This document shows positions 1-8,447 of a DNA stretch of 64,000 nt, piece after piece. The translations under genes and the position numbers were made by a program. The stretch's first letter is position 1; every line of letters starts with the position of its first letter. Source of the DNA: Aurantiacibacter zhengii (GTDB lineage: Bacteria > Pseudomonadota > Alphaproteobacteria > Sphingomonadales > Sphingomonadaceae). The stretch spans positions 124,001-188,000 of the forward strand of contig NZ_QXFL01000005.1 in assembly GCF_003584125.1 (NCBI RefSeq), given 5' to 3'. The notes under the pieces were generated by a model, which worked only from the letters and a program-made list of their open reading frames with translations, had not been told where the DNA came from and ran no database searches.

Positions 1-121
1 GCGAACCATCGGAATAGATCAGCAGGAAGACGATCGAGCTCAGGCCGATCGAGATGCCCACCGGCGCACCCAGCACCAGCAGGGCGATGACCATGGCGAA
101 CAGGATAAGGACTTCAGCCAT
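1..121 (-). CDS. dctM: TRAP transporter large permease DctM (N-terminus only; gene runs off the window)
   Basis: Only about the first 40 codons are present, reading out of the left edge. The ATG at 119-121 overlaps the dctQ stop by 8 bases, the usual arrangement of TRAP small and large permease genes. The visible N-terminus is a hydrophobic segment followed by a glycine-rich PVGISIGLSS stretch, which matches the start of DctM-type permeases (12 membrane segments, Na+-coupled uptake across the inner membrane). The identification rests on this start and on the context: dctP and dctQ upstream, dctB/dctD nearby. The substrate is most likely a C4-dicarboxylate, but this is inferred from the regulators only. 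Confidence 0.8.
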   Translation of the reverse strand, partial: MAEVLILFAMVIALLVLGAPVGISIGLSSIVFLLIYSDGS

Positions 122-761
122 TGGTAGTCTCCTTGGCCGAGACTGCGGTGTCTTCGACATGCGCATCACGGTCTTCGAGTTCTTCGACGACTTCGTGGCT
201 GGCGATTACCGAAGTGCGCTTGCCCTGGAGGATCTCGATGGCCGAGATCGTCCACCGGATGGTGAGCAGCACCATCGACAGGGGAAGCACGAAATACGGG
301 ATGAAGCGCGGCAGCTTCTCGTAAGGTTCGCCGCCGTTCATGAAGGCAAGCCAGCCGAAGCCGGGCATCATCGGAACGTCTTCTGTCGTAAGGAACGACA
401 GATCGGTCACGAAGGGATACCAGTAATTCCACGAACCGATCAGGAGCAGGATCGTGTATGCAAGGCAGGCGGCAACCGCGAACAGGGCGGCGATGCGTTT
501 GCCGGTATTGCCCAGCAGATTGACCGCGGCATCCACACCCAGGTGGGCTGTGATGGCAACGCAGTGCGCAGCCCCGATCAGCACCAGCCAGGCGAACAGA
601 TAGACGGTGGCCTCCACGGCCCACAGCACATTGGAGTTGAACACGTACCTGGCGATCACGTTGGCAAAGGTGATCATCGTCATCAGACCCAGGACCACCG
701 CGATGAACAGACGCTCGATGCGGCCGATCAGGCTTGGCGATTCACCCATTTCATAAAACAT
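114..761 (-). CDS. dctQ: TRAP transporter small permease DctQ
   Basis: A 215-residue inner membrane protein with four predicted hydrophobic segments (about residues 18-38, 50-70, 88-110 and 158-178), as in the DctQ family. A conserved-looking R-Y-V-F motif near residue 38 and a W-A-V-E-A run in the second segment fit the family. The C-terminal 35 residues form an acidic cytoplasmic tail. It pairs with DctM to form the permease that accepts substrate from the DctP binding protein. It sits 106 bases downstream of dctP, with a strong hairpin in the gap, and overlaps dctM. Confidence 0.88.
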   Translation of the reverse strand: MFYEMGESPSLIGRIERLFIAVVLGLMTMITFANVIARYVFNSNVLWAVEATVYLFAWLVLIGAAHCVAITAHLGVDAAVNLLGNTGKRIAALFAVAACLAYTILLLIGSWNYWYPFVTDLSFLTTEDVPMMPGFGWLAFMNGGEPYEKLPRFIPYFVLPLSMVLLTIRWTISAIEILQGKRTSVIASHEVVEELEDRDAHVEDTAVSAKETTNG

Positions 762-801
762 CGGACATCATCCTCTCGTCGGGAAACGGGCCTTGCGTGG
801 G

Positions 802-833
802 GCCGGGGCGGCGAAGATATTGCTCGCCCCGGC
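802..833 (-). other. Intercistronic hairpin between dctP and dctQ
   Basis: A perfect 9-base inverted repeat (802-810 and 825-833, arms GCCGGGGCG/CGCCCCGGC) with a 14-base loop lies in the dctP-dctQ gap. There is no T-run after it in the direction of transcription, so a simple terminator is unlikely. Such hairpins after binding-protein genes commonly protect the 3' end of the upstream message and lower permease expression relative to the binding protein. That role here is inference. Confidence 0.6.
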
Positions 834-867
834 TGTTCCCGATTTCTGCAAGGGACCGGCGGACCGA

Positions 868-1932
868 TCAGCTCTGGTTCGCAGCCTGCGCTGCGCGAAG
901 CGTGTCTGCCCCGACATCGGGGGTGAAACGCTGCCAAACGGGACGCAGCGCATTCACCCATTGCTCGCGCTGTTCCGGCGTCAGTTCGCGGATTTCGGTA
1001 CCCGCATCCGCAACAGCCTGCCGGGCTTCTTCTTCAAGCTGGGTCACGGCATCGTTACGCTCGGTAGTGACCTCGCCCACGATCCGCGCTAGATCGCGGC
1101 GGTTCTCTTCTTCAAGGCCATTCCACCAGCGAGAGCTGGTGACGACCATGTAATCGAGCACGCCGTGATCGGTGTTGGTGATCCCGTCCTGAACCTCGTA
1201 GAATTTCTGGCCGTAGATGTTGGACCAGCTGTTTTCCTGCCCGTCGACAACACCGGTCTGCAGCGCGCCATAGACCTCGCTGAAGGACATCTTCTGCGGA
1301 TTGGCTCCAAGCTGATCGAACACTGCGACGAGCACGTCAGAATTTTCGACCCGGAATTTGAGGCCGCGTGCGTCGGCTGGCTCCAGCAGGGGGCGATCGG
1401 CGGAAAGCTGCTTCATGCCGGAATGCCAGAACGACAGGCCCTGCAATCCCTTGTCCTTCATCGAATCCAGCAGTGATTGCCCGGCGGAAGAAGCCTGGAA
1501 ACGGTCGACCGCATCGATATCGTCGAAGAGGAAGGGAAAATTGAAGATGCGAAGCCTGGTGGTGTAATTCTCGAACTTGGACAGGGAAGGCGCGGCCATC
1601 TGCACGTCGCCCAGCAGCATCGCCTCCAGCACCTTGTCGTCGTCATACAGCATGGAGTTCGGGAAGACTTCCATGCACATCCGACCGTCCATCTCGGTGT
1701 TGACCCGCTCCTGCAGCAAGCTGGCGGCAATACCCTTGGGGTGCTTGTCGGAGTTGGTGACGTGGCTGAACTTGATAACCTGCTCGCCCGGATCGCAACC
1801 GTCATTGTTGGCAACCTGCTCGCCTTCTGCACTGCCGGAGGGCGAGTTGGCATCGCCGTTCGAGGAAACGCCGCAGGCGGTAAGCGCGAGTGCGGCGAGG
1901 CCGACCATCGGCGTGGTGTAGAATTTGCGCAT
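868..1932 (-). CDS. dctP: TRAP transporter periplasmic substrate-binding protein DctP (lipoprotein-type signal)
   Basis: A 354-residue DctP-family solute receptor. The N-terminus has a signal peptide ending in a lipobox-like LTAC (Cys at residue 20), so it may be lipid-anchored rather than free in the periplasm, followed by a Ser/Asn/Gly-rich linker. Family features follow: the IKFSHVT start of the mature domain, a GLKFRVEN strand that carries the conserved arginine binding the substrate carboxylate, and a QENSWSNI motif. It is first of the dctPQM genes. A GGGAG ribosome site precedes the ATG, and a possible sigma-54 promoter lies about 35 bases upstream. The substrate is probably a C4-dicarboxylate. 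Confidence 0.92.
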   Translation of the reverse strand: MRKFYTTPMVGLAALALTACGVSSNGDANSPSGSAEGEQVANNDGCDPGEQVIKFSHVTNSDKHPKGIAASLLQERVNTEMDGRMCMEVFPNSMLYDDDKVLEAMLLGDVQMAAPSLSKFENYTTRLRIFNFPFLFDDIDAVDRFQASSAGQSLLDSMKDKGLQGLSFWHSGMKQLSADRPLLEPADARGLKFRVENSDVLVAVFDQLGANPQKMSFSEVYGALQTGVVDGQENSWSNIYGQKFYEVQDGITNTDHGVLDYMVVTSSRWWNGLEEENRRDLARIVGEVTTERNDAVTQLEEEARQAVADAGTEIRELTPEQREQWVNALRPVWQRFTPDVGADTLRAAQAANQS

Positions 1933-1966
1933 TCAGATTCTCCCAATCGCTTTTTTCTTTCGCATC

Positions 1967-1980
1967 GCAATGCGTGCTCC
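1967..1980 (-). promoter_or_regulatory. Possible sigma-54 (-24/-12) promoter of dctPQM
   Basis: Read on the minus strand this is GG, ten bases, then TTGC with the final GC at the -12 position: GG-N10-GC, the spacing required by RpoN. The -12 half matches TTGC; the -24 half has only the GG. It would start transcription about 20-25 bases before the dctP ATG, leaving room for the GGGAG ribosome site. DctD-type activators work with RpoN, which supports the idea, but the match is weak. Confidence 0.4.
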
Positions 1981-2066
1981 CCATGAAGAGGCGAAAACGC
2001 TTACGAGCAATCGGCACGAAGACCCTTACTCGCAATTTTTCCTGGTTTTTCGTCTCTGTGTAACGC

Positions 2067-2081
2067 CAGCTTCCCAAGCTG
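2067..2081. promoter_or_regulatory. Palindrome, possible DctD upstream activating site
   Basis: CAGCTTCCCAAGCTG is a 6-3-6 perfect inverted repeat in the 197-base gap between dctD and dctP. It sits about 110-125 bases upstream of the start expected from the putative sigma-54 promoter, a usual distance for an enhancer of a sigma-54 activator. No second copy was seen in the gap. Assignment to DctD is inference from position. Confidence 0.35.
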
Positions 2082-2129
2082 TGTGTTGACGAGGGCGGAA
2101 AGCGTAACGCCCGCACTTACGGCATGCAG

Positions 2130-3485
2130 TCACTCGGTCTCGTCCGTGAAATCGACGCGGTTAAGCTTGTGACGAATCATTTTCTCGTAAAGCGTCTTGC
2201 GGGAGATGCCGAGCTCTTCGTAGCTTGCCTTCAGGTTCCCGCGATGACGGATCAAGGTATCGACAATCGCGTCGCGTTCCGCCGCTTCCATGCGCGCATG
2301 CAGGCTTTCGCGTGGCGCGCTGGCACCTTCGCTGTCGTTTGGTTCTTCGATGCCAACCAGATAAAGCTCCGCCAGATTACGAAGTTCGCGCACGTTGCCG
2401 GGCCAATCCCGCTTGGCCAAAGCGCCGAGATAGTCGGCCGAGGGTCGACGATAATCGTCCATGCCGTGCCGGGCTGAAGTGATACGCAGCAGATGCTGGA
2501 ACAGGATAGGAACGTCTTCCGCATGGTCCCGCAAGGCAGGCATCTCTACCGTCGCCACGGCGAAGCGGTACATCAAGTCGGCGCGAAATTCGCCGGCTTG
2601 CGCCAGGGCAGCAAGCGAGCGATTGGTCGAAGTTATGATGCGGGCATTAAGATCGATCGGCTCGTTCGAGCCCACCCGCTCGAACCGGCGGGTATCCACC
2701 AGTCTCAGCAGCTTCGTCTGCAAGGCGGGGGAAAGCGATCCGACCTCGTCCAGGTACAGCGTTCCGCCGCGCGCATGTTCCAGCTTGCCGTAACGCGCCC
2801 GGCTGGCCCCTGGAAAAGCGTCGGCCTCGTGACCGAACAGCAGATGTTCGATGTTCTCCTCTGGCAGGACTGCCAGATTGATAGCCACGAAGGGCTGGCC
2901 TGCCCGCGCCGACATGTCGTGGAGCAGCCGCGCGGCAAGATCCTTGCCGGTCCCGCTTTCACCGGTCAACAATACATCGAGGTCGGTTGCCGCGAGCATG
3001 CGAAGCCGTTCGCGTGCCTGTTGCATCACGTCCGAAGAGCCGACCATCATCCGGTCGATCGCGTCCCCGCTTCCGTTCAGCGTACCGCGCAGTTCGCGAT
3101 TTTCGAGCCGCAGCTTGCGAAATTGCAGCGCGCGCGAAACGCGCTCTCGCAGGGCCTGGTTGGAAAACGGCTTCTCGAGAAAGTCGAACGCGCCCTTTTG
3201 CATGGCCGCAACCGCAAGCGGAACGTCACCATGCCCGGTGACGAGGATGACGGGCAGTGCCTCGTCGATCTCCTGAATGGCCTGCAGAAATTGGATGCCA
3301 TCCATGCCGGGCATGCGGATATCTGACACGATGACACCCCGGAAATCGCGAGAGATACGCTCCAGTGCGCGTTCCGCCTTTGCAAATGCCGTCACCTCGT
3401 GACCGGCCAGCGAGAGGCTCTCGATCGTCGTCTCGCGCACGTCCTTGTCGTCATCGACGAAGATCACATCGGCCTGTGTGCTCAT
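2130..3485 (-). CDS. dctD: Sigma-54-dependent response regulator DctD
   Basis: A 451-residue NtrC-family activator that would switch on dicarboxylate transport genes. The N-terminal receiver domain has the acidic cluster at residues 11-13, the phosphorylation Asp55 in the VSDIRMPG strand and Lys105. The central AAA+ domain has Walker A GESGTGK at 175-181 and Walker B LYLDE near 243-247. The C-terminal Fis-type helix-turn-helix (about residues 412-440) ends the protein. The loop that contacts sigma-54, normally GAFTGA, reads DAFPGA (222-227). The start overlaps the dctB stop by 4 bases (ATGA), so the two are co-translated. The partner kinase is DctB. Confidence 0.92.
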   Translation of the reverse strand: MSTQADVIFVDDDKDVRETTIESLSLAGHEVTAFAKAERALERISRDFRGVIVSDIRMPGMDGIQFLQAIQEIDEALPVILVTGHGDVPLAVAAMQKGAFDFLEKPFSNQALRERVSRALQFRKLRLENRELRGTLNGSGDAIDRMMVGSSDVMQQARERLRMLAATDLDVLLTGESGTGKDLAARLLHDMSARAGQPFVAINLAVLPEENIEHLLFGHEADAFPGASRARYGKLEHARGGTLYLDEVGSLSPALQTKLLRLVDTRRFERVGSNEPIDLNARIITSTNRSLAALAQAGEFRADLMYRFAVATVEMPALRDHAEDVPILFQHLLRITSARHGMDDYRRPSADYLGALAKRDWPGNVRELRNLAELYLVGIEEPNDSEGASAPRESLHARMEAAERDAIVDTLIRHRGNLKASYEELGISRKTLYEKMIRHKLNRVDFTDETE

Positions 3486-5224
3486 GAAACCCGTTCCTTC
3501 TGCGTCAGCGCAGGCATCGCGACTACGAATACGGAGCCCCCGTTCTGGCCCCGCCGATAAAGCAATTCTCCGCCAAATTCCGAGATGATCTTGGCCGATA
3601 CAGACAAGCCCAGGCCCAGCCCCTTGCCGCGCGGCTTGGTCGAAAAGAACGCTTCGAATATACGCCCCTCCTGTTCCTGCGAGATGCCCGGCCCGTTGTC
3701 GGAAACCAGCACTTCTATCCTGTTCTCCACCCGCTGCGATCGGACATCGACGTGACAGGGTATGTCATGCGATGCACAAGCATCGAGAGCGTTGGCAACG
3801 AGGTTGATGAAGACCTGCGACAGGCGGTTGCGGCCACCCATGACTAACAAGTCCGCATCGATGTTGACCGCGTAGGTCGCATCTTCTTTCTGCATTCGCG
3901 GCTCCATGATGCCGAAGGCGTCCTCCAGCGGTAAGGACAGCGCGATCACGTAGGAATCGCTGCGCGGCTGGCGCGAGAAATTGAGCAGGCGCTTGGTCAG
4001 GCGCGCAATACGGTCGGACATGTCGAGGATGGTCGAGATTTTGGCGATCGCCTTGTCCTCGTCATGCCGGTCCAGATATTCGCGCGCCATTTCGGCATTG
4101 GACCGGATCGCGGTGAGCGGCTGGTTCAATTCGTGGCTGACCACCGCCGACATCTGCCCGACGGAAGCAAGCTTGGCCGCCTGCGTCAGTTCAAGGTGAG
4201 TATTGCGCAGATCCTGCTCGATCTTTTGCCGGCGTTCGATTTCCTCATGCAGATGGCGGTTTGCTTCGCGCATTTCGGCGGTGCGCCTTTCAACAGTTTC
4301 CTCCAGCTCGATGCGCATGCTGCGTTGGAGGGCCAGGCGCTCCTTATCGGCAGCACGGCGGGAAAGAAGAAGCAGGGCAAACAGTGCAATCGCGAATGTG
4401 CCGCTAGCCGCCAGCCAGCCGACAAGCGAGACATATTGCGCCGCGTCCTGCGACGAACGGAAAACGCTGAGTGTCCAGCCGTTGCGGGAATTGATCAGAC
4501 GCGATTGCCGCGGCGCGAAGGCAAGTTTGCGCGCCTCTTCAGGCGTGGTCGCGAAATCCTCGATCGGGCGACCGATCGCATCGCGGCGATTGGCGACCGC
4601 GACGATGCCGTTCCTGTCTGCCACCAGAACGGTATCGCTCTGCAGTTGCAGATATTGCTCGAGCTCCGAAAGCGGTGCGACGACCACCACGATCTCGCCC
4701 TCGGCCTGCGCGCCGTCTGCCACCTCGAAGGCAAAGGCGTAACCACGTTGCCCGTTGCTCCACGTTACGAAGGACCGTCCGAGCCCGCCATTGGCCGCGG
4801 TGCGCAGCATCTGCGCGCCAAGTATCCGGGTCTCTCCTTCCGGAACGGTCGAGGAGAAAGCACCCGCCACAAGGGCACCATCCGGGCGCACGATCATAGT
4901 CGCCTGCGAAGCGGTCGCGCTGTTCCAGCGGGTAAGACGCGGCAAGATAGCCTGCGCGCCTTCGCCGTTGCGGAGGTTCGCATAGCGCAAGGCCGGGTCC
5001 TCCGCATAAATCGCGGCCAGGGCCCAGTATTGCTGCTGCCATGCCTCCAGCGAGGCGGCGTAAGTTTCGGTCGCACGCGCCAGTTCGAAGTCGAGTTCTT
5101 CCTCGGCATCGATCCTGGCCAGTTGCACCGCGATGAAGGTTACGAGAGCGACAAGGCCCGCGAGCAATGCAAGCCGCGGCAACCATCGGCCTTGTATAAA
5201 CCCCACCAGCCACTTGCGTAACAA
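3482..5224 (-). CDS. dctB: C4-dicarboxylate sensor histidine kinase DctB
   Basis: A 580-residue inner membrane sensor kinase. A first membrane segment (about residues 15-35) is followed by a periplasmic double-PAS-like sensor domain of about 240 residues, a second membrane segment near 285-305, a long coiled coil, then the HisKA domain with the H-box VSHELNQPL and the ATPase domain with N, G1 (DNGPGI) and G2 (GLGLGLS) boxes. The frame stays open up to 5545, but that stretch overlaps the porin gene. I chose the TTG at 5222-5224 because AGGGG lies 7 bases before it. It signals to DctD, encoded just downstream with a 4-base overlap. Confidence 0.9.
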   Translation of the reverse strand: MLRKWLVGFIQGRWLPRLALLAGLVALVTFIAVQLARIDAEEELDFELARATETYAASLEAWQQQYWALAAIYAEDPALRYANLRNGEGAQAILPRLTRWNSATASQATMIVRPDGALVAGAFSSTVPEGETRILGAQMLRTAANGGLGRSFVTWSNGQRGYAFAFEVADGAQAEGEIVVVVAPLSELEQYLQLQSDTVLVADRNGIVAVANRRDAIGRPIEDFATTPEEARKLAFAPRQSRLINSRNGWTLSVFRSSQDAAQYVSLVGWLAASGTFAIALFALLLLSRRAADKERLALQRSMRIELEETVERRTAEMREANRHLHEEIERRQKIEQDLRNTHLELTQAAKLASVGQMSAVVSHELNQPLTAIRSNAEMAREYLDRHDEDKAIAKISTILDMSDRIARLTKRLLNFSRQPRSDSYVIALSLPLEDAFGIMEPRMQKEDATYAVNIDADLLVMGGRNRLSQVFINLVANALDACASHDIPCHVDVRSQRVENRIEVLVSDNGPGISQEQEGRIFEAFFSTKPRGKGLGLGLSVSAKIISEFGGELLYRRGQNGGSVFVVAMPALTQKERVS

Positions 5225-5314
5225 TGACGATCCCCTGCCAATGGACGGCTCGGCCCCTTGCTGGGGATATAGCTCCCAAAGAAGCCGACTGTCGATTCTG
5301 CGCCGCGCGGCGGG

Positions 5315-5404
5315 ATGGCGGAGGGAATTGGCCGTTCGGGTTCGACAACCTTGTCCGATCGGCTGCCGGCATCGGCATGGTCCAGCCAGGTGTCCCTCCG
5401 CCAT
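5315..5404. repeat. Long inverted repeat with structured 66-base loop between the porin gene and dctB
   Basis: ATGGCGGAGGGA at 5315-5326 is matched exactly by TCCCTCCGCCAT at 5393-5404. The loop holds further self-complementary pieces (CCGATCGG, GCCGGC). It begins 4 bases after the porin stop on the minus strand. It could be a 3' UTR structure, a processed small RNA, or a terminator for the porin transcript, although no T-run follows. Confidence 0.5.
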
Positions 5405-5408
5405 TACA

Positions 5409-6581
5409 TCAGAAGTCGTAACGTACGCCAATCTGTAACTGCGACATGCTTTCGCCACTGGAAGAAAGGGGAGCACGCAGCGGATCGTTATCAAGCGCTT
5501 CGTAGCTGACCCACATCTGCGCATCCTTCGAGAAATGGCGCACATATTCGATCTTGTAGGAATTGATGTCGCCCGACAGGTCGCACGAATCTACTGCGTA
5601 GCGGCCGTGGAACTGGTTGCCGCCGGTGCGGTAGCTGGCATAGATACCGGTGTTGCTGCGCGCTTCGCCCGAACAGTTCGGGATGGCGTCAACCCGGCCT
5701 TCGCTTGCCGCATCGCGCAGACGGATGGTGCCTGTCGATCCGGCGTAGAGGTCGAAATCGTCGGTTTGCTGGTGATGATACGCCGACAGCGTAAGGCCAT
5801 TAACCGGATAGACCCAGCCGCGAACGCCCCAAAGCGTTCCATTGTTGATGCCCTGGTTGTCCTTGATAGCGGCCACCTGCAAGCTCGCGATGTCGGTCTT
5901 GTATTCGGCGCCGATCTGGAACTGGTCGAAGCTGTCTCCGTCCTGTCGTTCTGTTTGCGTCGCAGCACCCACGGTCAGATTGCCGGTGGTGTAATAGTAT
6001 TGCAGCATGTCATCGTCGCGGATGGAGCCCAGCCGGACGGAGTCCAGCCCGTCGCCAAAATACGAGCTGCGAACGAAGCGGTGGAAGACTATCGTCTGCG
6101 ACCCGTAATAGAGGCTGCCGTAATCGTCCGACTGCCCGCCGACATAGGCTAGTCTGAGCGTCGGATCGCCGTTCTGCTGCAAGTCGACCAGATTGTCGGA
6201 ACGCAGGCCGTATTCGACCGTGCCGACCAGCGCCAGGCCTTCGCCAATTCGCTTCTTGGCGTTGATGCCCACGCGGCTGAGATAGTCGCGGCCGTTGATC
6301 GCGTCGTCGCCGGTGCCAGCATCGACATAGTCGAGACCGATGCGGAGCGAACCGTAGATGTCGACCACAAATGCATCGTCCAGCGGCACGGAGGGGCTGG
6401 CCACCTCCTCCAGCGTCTGCGAAACATCGGTGCCCGCAGAAGGGTTCTGCTGCGTGTCAGCGTCTGCGGGCAACTGCGAAGCGACGACGGCATCGGCTTG
6501 TTGCGCTGCCGCTGCCGGAGCCGCGCAGACAAAGGCCACGCCGCAGGTCACAGCCGCTGTCGCGGCATAAAGCTTTTTCAT
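5409..6581 (-). CDS. Porin-like outer membrane beta-barrel protein
   Basis: A 390-residue protein with a clear signal peptide (cleavage near AAAA-QQ, residues 24-28). A low-complexity linker follows, then a barrel domain rich in alternating aromatic strands such as DIYGSLRIGLDYV, VEYGLRSDN and GSLYYGSQTIV. It ends in VRYDF, the terminal-Phe signal for BAM insertion. It looks like a general Gram-negative diffusion porin. It lies immediately upstream of dctBD on the same strand, so it may be the outer membrane entry route for the substrate of the TRAP system; that link is inference from position. A GGGAGAG ribosome site precedes the ATG. No sigma-54 site was found upstream. Confidence 0.8.
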   Translation of the reverse strand: MKKLYAATAAVTCGVAFVCAAPAAAAQQADAVVASQLPADADTQQNPSAGTDVSQTLEEVASPSVPLDDAFVVDIYGSLRIGLDYVDAGTGDDAINGRDYLSRVGINAKKRIGEGLALVGTVEYGLRSDNLVDLQQNGDPTLRLAYVGGQSDDYGSLYYGSQTIVFHRFVRSSYFGDGLDSVRLGSIRDDDMLQYYYTTGNLTVGAATQTERQDGDSFDQFQIGAEYKTDIASLQVAAIKDNQGINNGTLWGVRGWVYPVNGLTLSAYHHQQTDDFDLYAGSTGTIRLRDAASEGRVDAIPNCSGEARSNTGIYASYRTGGNQFHGRYAVDSCDLSGDINSYKIEYVRHFSKDAQMWVSYEALDNDPLRAPLSSSGESMSQLQIGVRYDF

Positions 6582-7138
6582 AATTCTCTCCCTCGTATTT
6601 TTGTTTTGACGAGCGGAGAGAAGGCCGACGCGCTGGCTTCCACAATTGGGAAAAGAGCCTCGACGCGCACGATGCAGCAGGTTTTCGGCGCCGGGTTACG
6701 GAAGCGTTACAGAGTGCAAGATTTGCGCGTTTCGATCACGAACCAAGCCCGCTCCAAAGATCCTGGCGAGGAGCAAGCGAGGAGGAGAACTCCCCTTCCG
6801 ACGATGATGCCATCGTTGCGAATCTCTTTCACTTGAATGGTCGAGCCAACGATAAAAGCCAGCGGAGGTCAGCGCGCTCACTGCGTATGGCACACCGCCA
6901 GTGAAACGAACCTGCTACGCTGTCAGCATGGATGGATCGAAGGTTCTGTGCTTACAGTCGGTGTCGAGCAGGATGGGCCATTTTTCGAACGCTAGGTTCA
7001 CGGTAGTTCGATCAGCATCTTCCCATTCTAGTGCCCATCTTCAAGCACCAAGGGACACCAGCAAAATGTCTCGGCACAGGCAGGTCGCTCACGTCCCGTC
7101 CCCTCAGGCCCATGTGCGGGACGGAAAGCGCGGTCCGC
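6582..7138. other. Intergenic region without a convincing gene (557 bases)
   Basis: This gap separates the porin gene (promoter side) from the end of modC. I found no reading frame with a plausible product, no tRNA and no EcfG- or sigma-54-type promoter that I trust. The first 150 bases must contain the porin promoter. The last 45 contain a hairpin listed separately. The rest has slightly lower GC than the genes and could hold a small RNA, but nothing shows this directly. Confidence 0.5.
7096..7124 (-). terminator. Hairpin downstream of modC, possible terminator
   Basis: CCGTCCC (7096-7102) and GGGACGG (7118-7124) form a 7-base stem with a 15-base loop, 15 bases beyond the modC stop. No T-run follows on the minus strand, so it is at best a weak or non-canonical terminator or an mRNA end-protecting structure. 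Confidence 0.35.
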
Positions 7139-7762
7139 CTAGGCCAGCTTCACGACCCGTCCGGCCAGGCGATGCACTTCTGCGCTCGAATGGCTGACGA
7201 GCAGCATCGGCAACGACAGTTCGTCGCGCAGCCGCTCCATCAATGTCAGCAGGGTCTCTGCACGGTCTTCGTCCAGCGAGGCCAGCGGCTCGTCCAGCAA
7301 GAGAAAGCGCGGCGCGCAAAGCAGCGCACGACCGATCGCAACGCGGCGCGCCTCCCCTCCGGAAAGCGTGGCGGGCAAACGGTCGAGCAAATGCGAAATC
7401 TCGAGCAGGCGCGCCACCTCGTCGCGCGTTACGATGCTGGCGCCGGCCGGAGCAAGCCTTTCACCATAGGCGAGATTGGCGGCCACCCGCTTGTGCGGGA
7501 ACAGGCGCGCGTCCTGAAACACGTAGCCCGCCCGGCGCTTTTCCGGCGGCAGGTCCACGCCGCCCGCTGAATCGAACAGCACTTGTCCGTCCACAACGAT
7601 GCGTCCGGAGCGCGGGCGCAACAGTCCTGCAATTGCGTTGAGACTGCTGGTCTTGCCGACGCCGGATGGCCCAACCAGAGCGGTCAGCTTCGCGTCGCTG
7701 GAAAAATCCAACGTGAAGGCGTGGTCGTCCACCGCCATGTCGATCGCTATTTCAAAGAACAT
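7139..7762 (-). CDS. modC: Molybdate ABC transporter ATP-binding protein ModC (short form)
   Basis: A 207-residue ABC ATPase that powers molybdate uptake with ModB. Visible motifs in order: Walker [10 protein letters not shown] (about residues 29-37), the Q-loop FQDARLFPH, the ABC signature LSGGEARR, Walker [13 protein letters not shown] and the H-loop SHSSAEV. The usual C-terminal TOBE/Mop molybdate-binding domain of ModC (family proteins about 350 residues) is absent; the protein ends straight after the ATPase core. The ATG at 7760-7762 lies inside the end of modB (11-base overlap), which fixes it as the third gene of modABC. The C-terminus ends cleanly at a stop, so this is a short form rather than a frameshift. 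Confidence 0.85.
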   Translation of the reverse strand: MFFEIAIDMAVDDHAFTLDFSSDAKLTALVGPSGVGKTSSLNAIAGLLRPRSGRIVVDGQVLFDSAGGVDLPPEKRRAGYVFQDARLFPHKRVAANLAYGERLAPAGASIVTRDEVARLLEISHLLDRLPATLSGGEARRVAIGRALLCAPRFLLLDEPLASLDEDRAETLLTLMERLRDELSLPMLLVSHSSAEVHRLAGRVVKLA

Positions 7763-8447
7763 GCGCCCGCGCCCCCTGTGACCGGCGGACCAGCCATTCG
7801 GATGCCAGCAATGCCCCCAGCGAAAGCACGATAGCAATGACCGCGAGACGCGCCACCGCGTCTTCCGAACCCGGCACCTGCAACTGCGAATAGATCGCCA
7901 GCGGCAACGTGCGGGTTTCGCCTTCGATATTGGCGGCAAAGGTGATGGTCGCGCCGAATTCCCCAAGGCTGCGGGCAAATCCCAGCATGGCGCCTGCTGC
8001 GATACCCGGCAGGCTCAGCGGCAGCGTGATGGTGAGGAAAGCGCGCAGCGGCGTTGCCCCCAGGGTGCGGGCCGCGCCTACCAGCCGCCGGTCCACCGCT
8101 TCGATGGAAAGGCGCATGGCGCGCACCATCAGGGGCAGTGCCATGACCCCGGCGGCCACTGCCGCGCCTGTCCAGTTGAACACCAGCGTGATGCCGAAGG
8201 TATCGTACAGCCAGCCGCCGATGGCACCGCCCCTGCCCAGCAGGATCAGCAGGAGCCAGCCGGTGACGACCGGTGGCAGCACCAGCGGCAGGTGAACCAG
8301 CGCATCCAGCAGCATGCGCCCAGGGAAACGGCGGCGGGCGATGAGCCACGCGAGACCGTATGAAACCGGCAGGGTGACAAGGACGGCAACGACGCTCACC
8401 TTCAGCGAAAGCGCGACGATGGTCCATTCGGCGGCAGTCAGGCTCAC
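7752..8447 (-). CDS. modB: Molybdate ABC transporter permease ModB
   Basis: A 231-residue inner membrane permease with about five hydrophobic segments. The cytoplasmic EAA loop ([20 protein letters not shown]) is easily seen near residues 125-145 and is typical of ModB/CysT-type permeases, as is the [14 protein letters not shown] segment. It forms the channel through which ModA delivers molybdate and which ModC powers. The GTG start at 8445-8447 overlaps the modA stop (GTGA), and the gene overlaps modC by 11 bases, so all three are translationally coupled. Confidence 0.92.
   Translation of the reverse strand: MSLTAAEWTIVALSLKVSVVAVLVTLPVSYGLAWLIARRRFPGRMLLDALVHLPLVLPPVVTGWLLLILLGRGGAIGGWLYDTFGITLVFNWTGAAVAAGVMALPLMVRAMRLSIEAVDRRLVGAARTLGATPLRAFLTITLPLSLPGIAAGAMLGFARSLGEFGATITFAANIEGETRTLPLAIYSQLQVPGSEDAVARLAVIAIVLSLGALLASEWLVRRSQGARAHVL

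Noticed and set aside
5225-5545. Upstream extension of dctB by 107 codons
   Set aside because: It overlaps the end of the porin gene, contains no domain, and a Shine-Dalgarno-preceded TTG at 5224 gives a normal DctB.
6582-7138. Mobile element remnant in the largest gap
   Set aside because: No transposase fragment, terminal repeats or target duplication was seen.
7031-7570. 179-residue plus-strand open frame over the end of modC
   Set aside because: It is antisense to the Walker/signature region of modC and has no family features.
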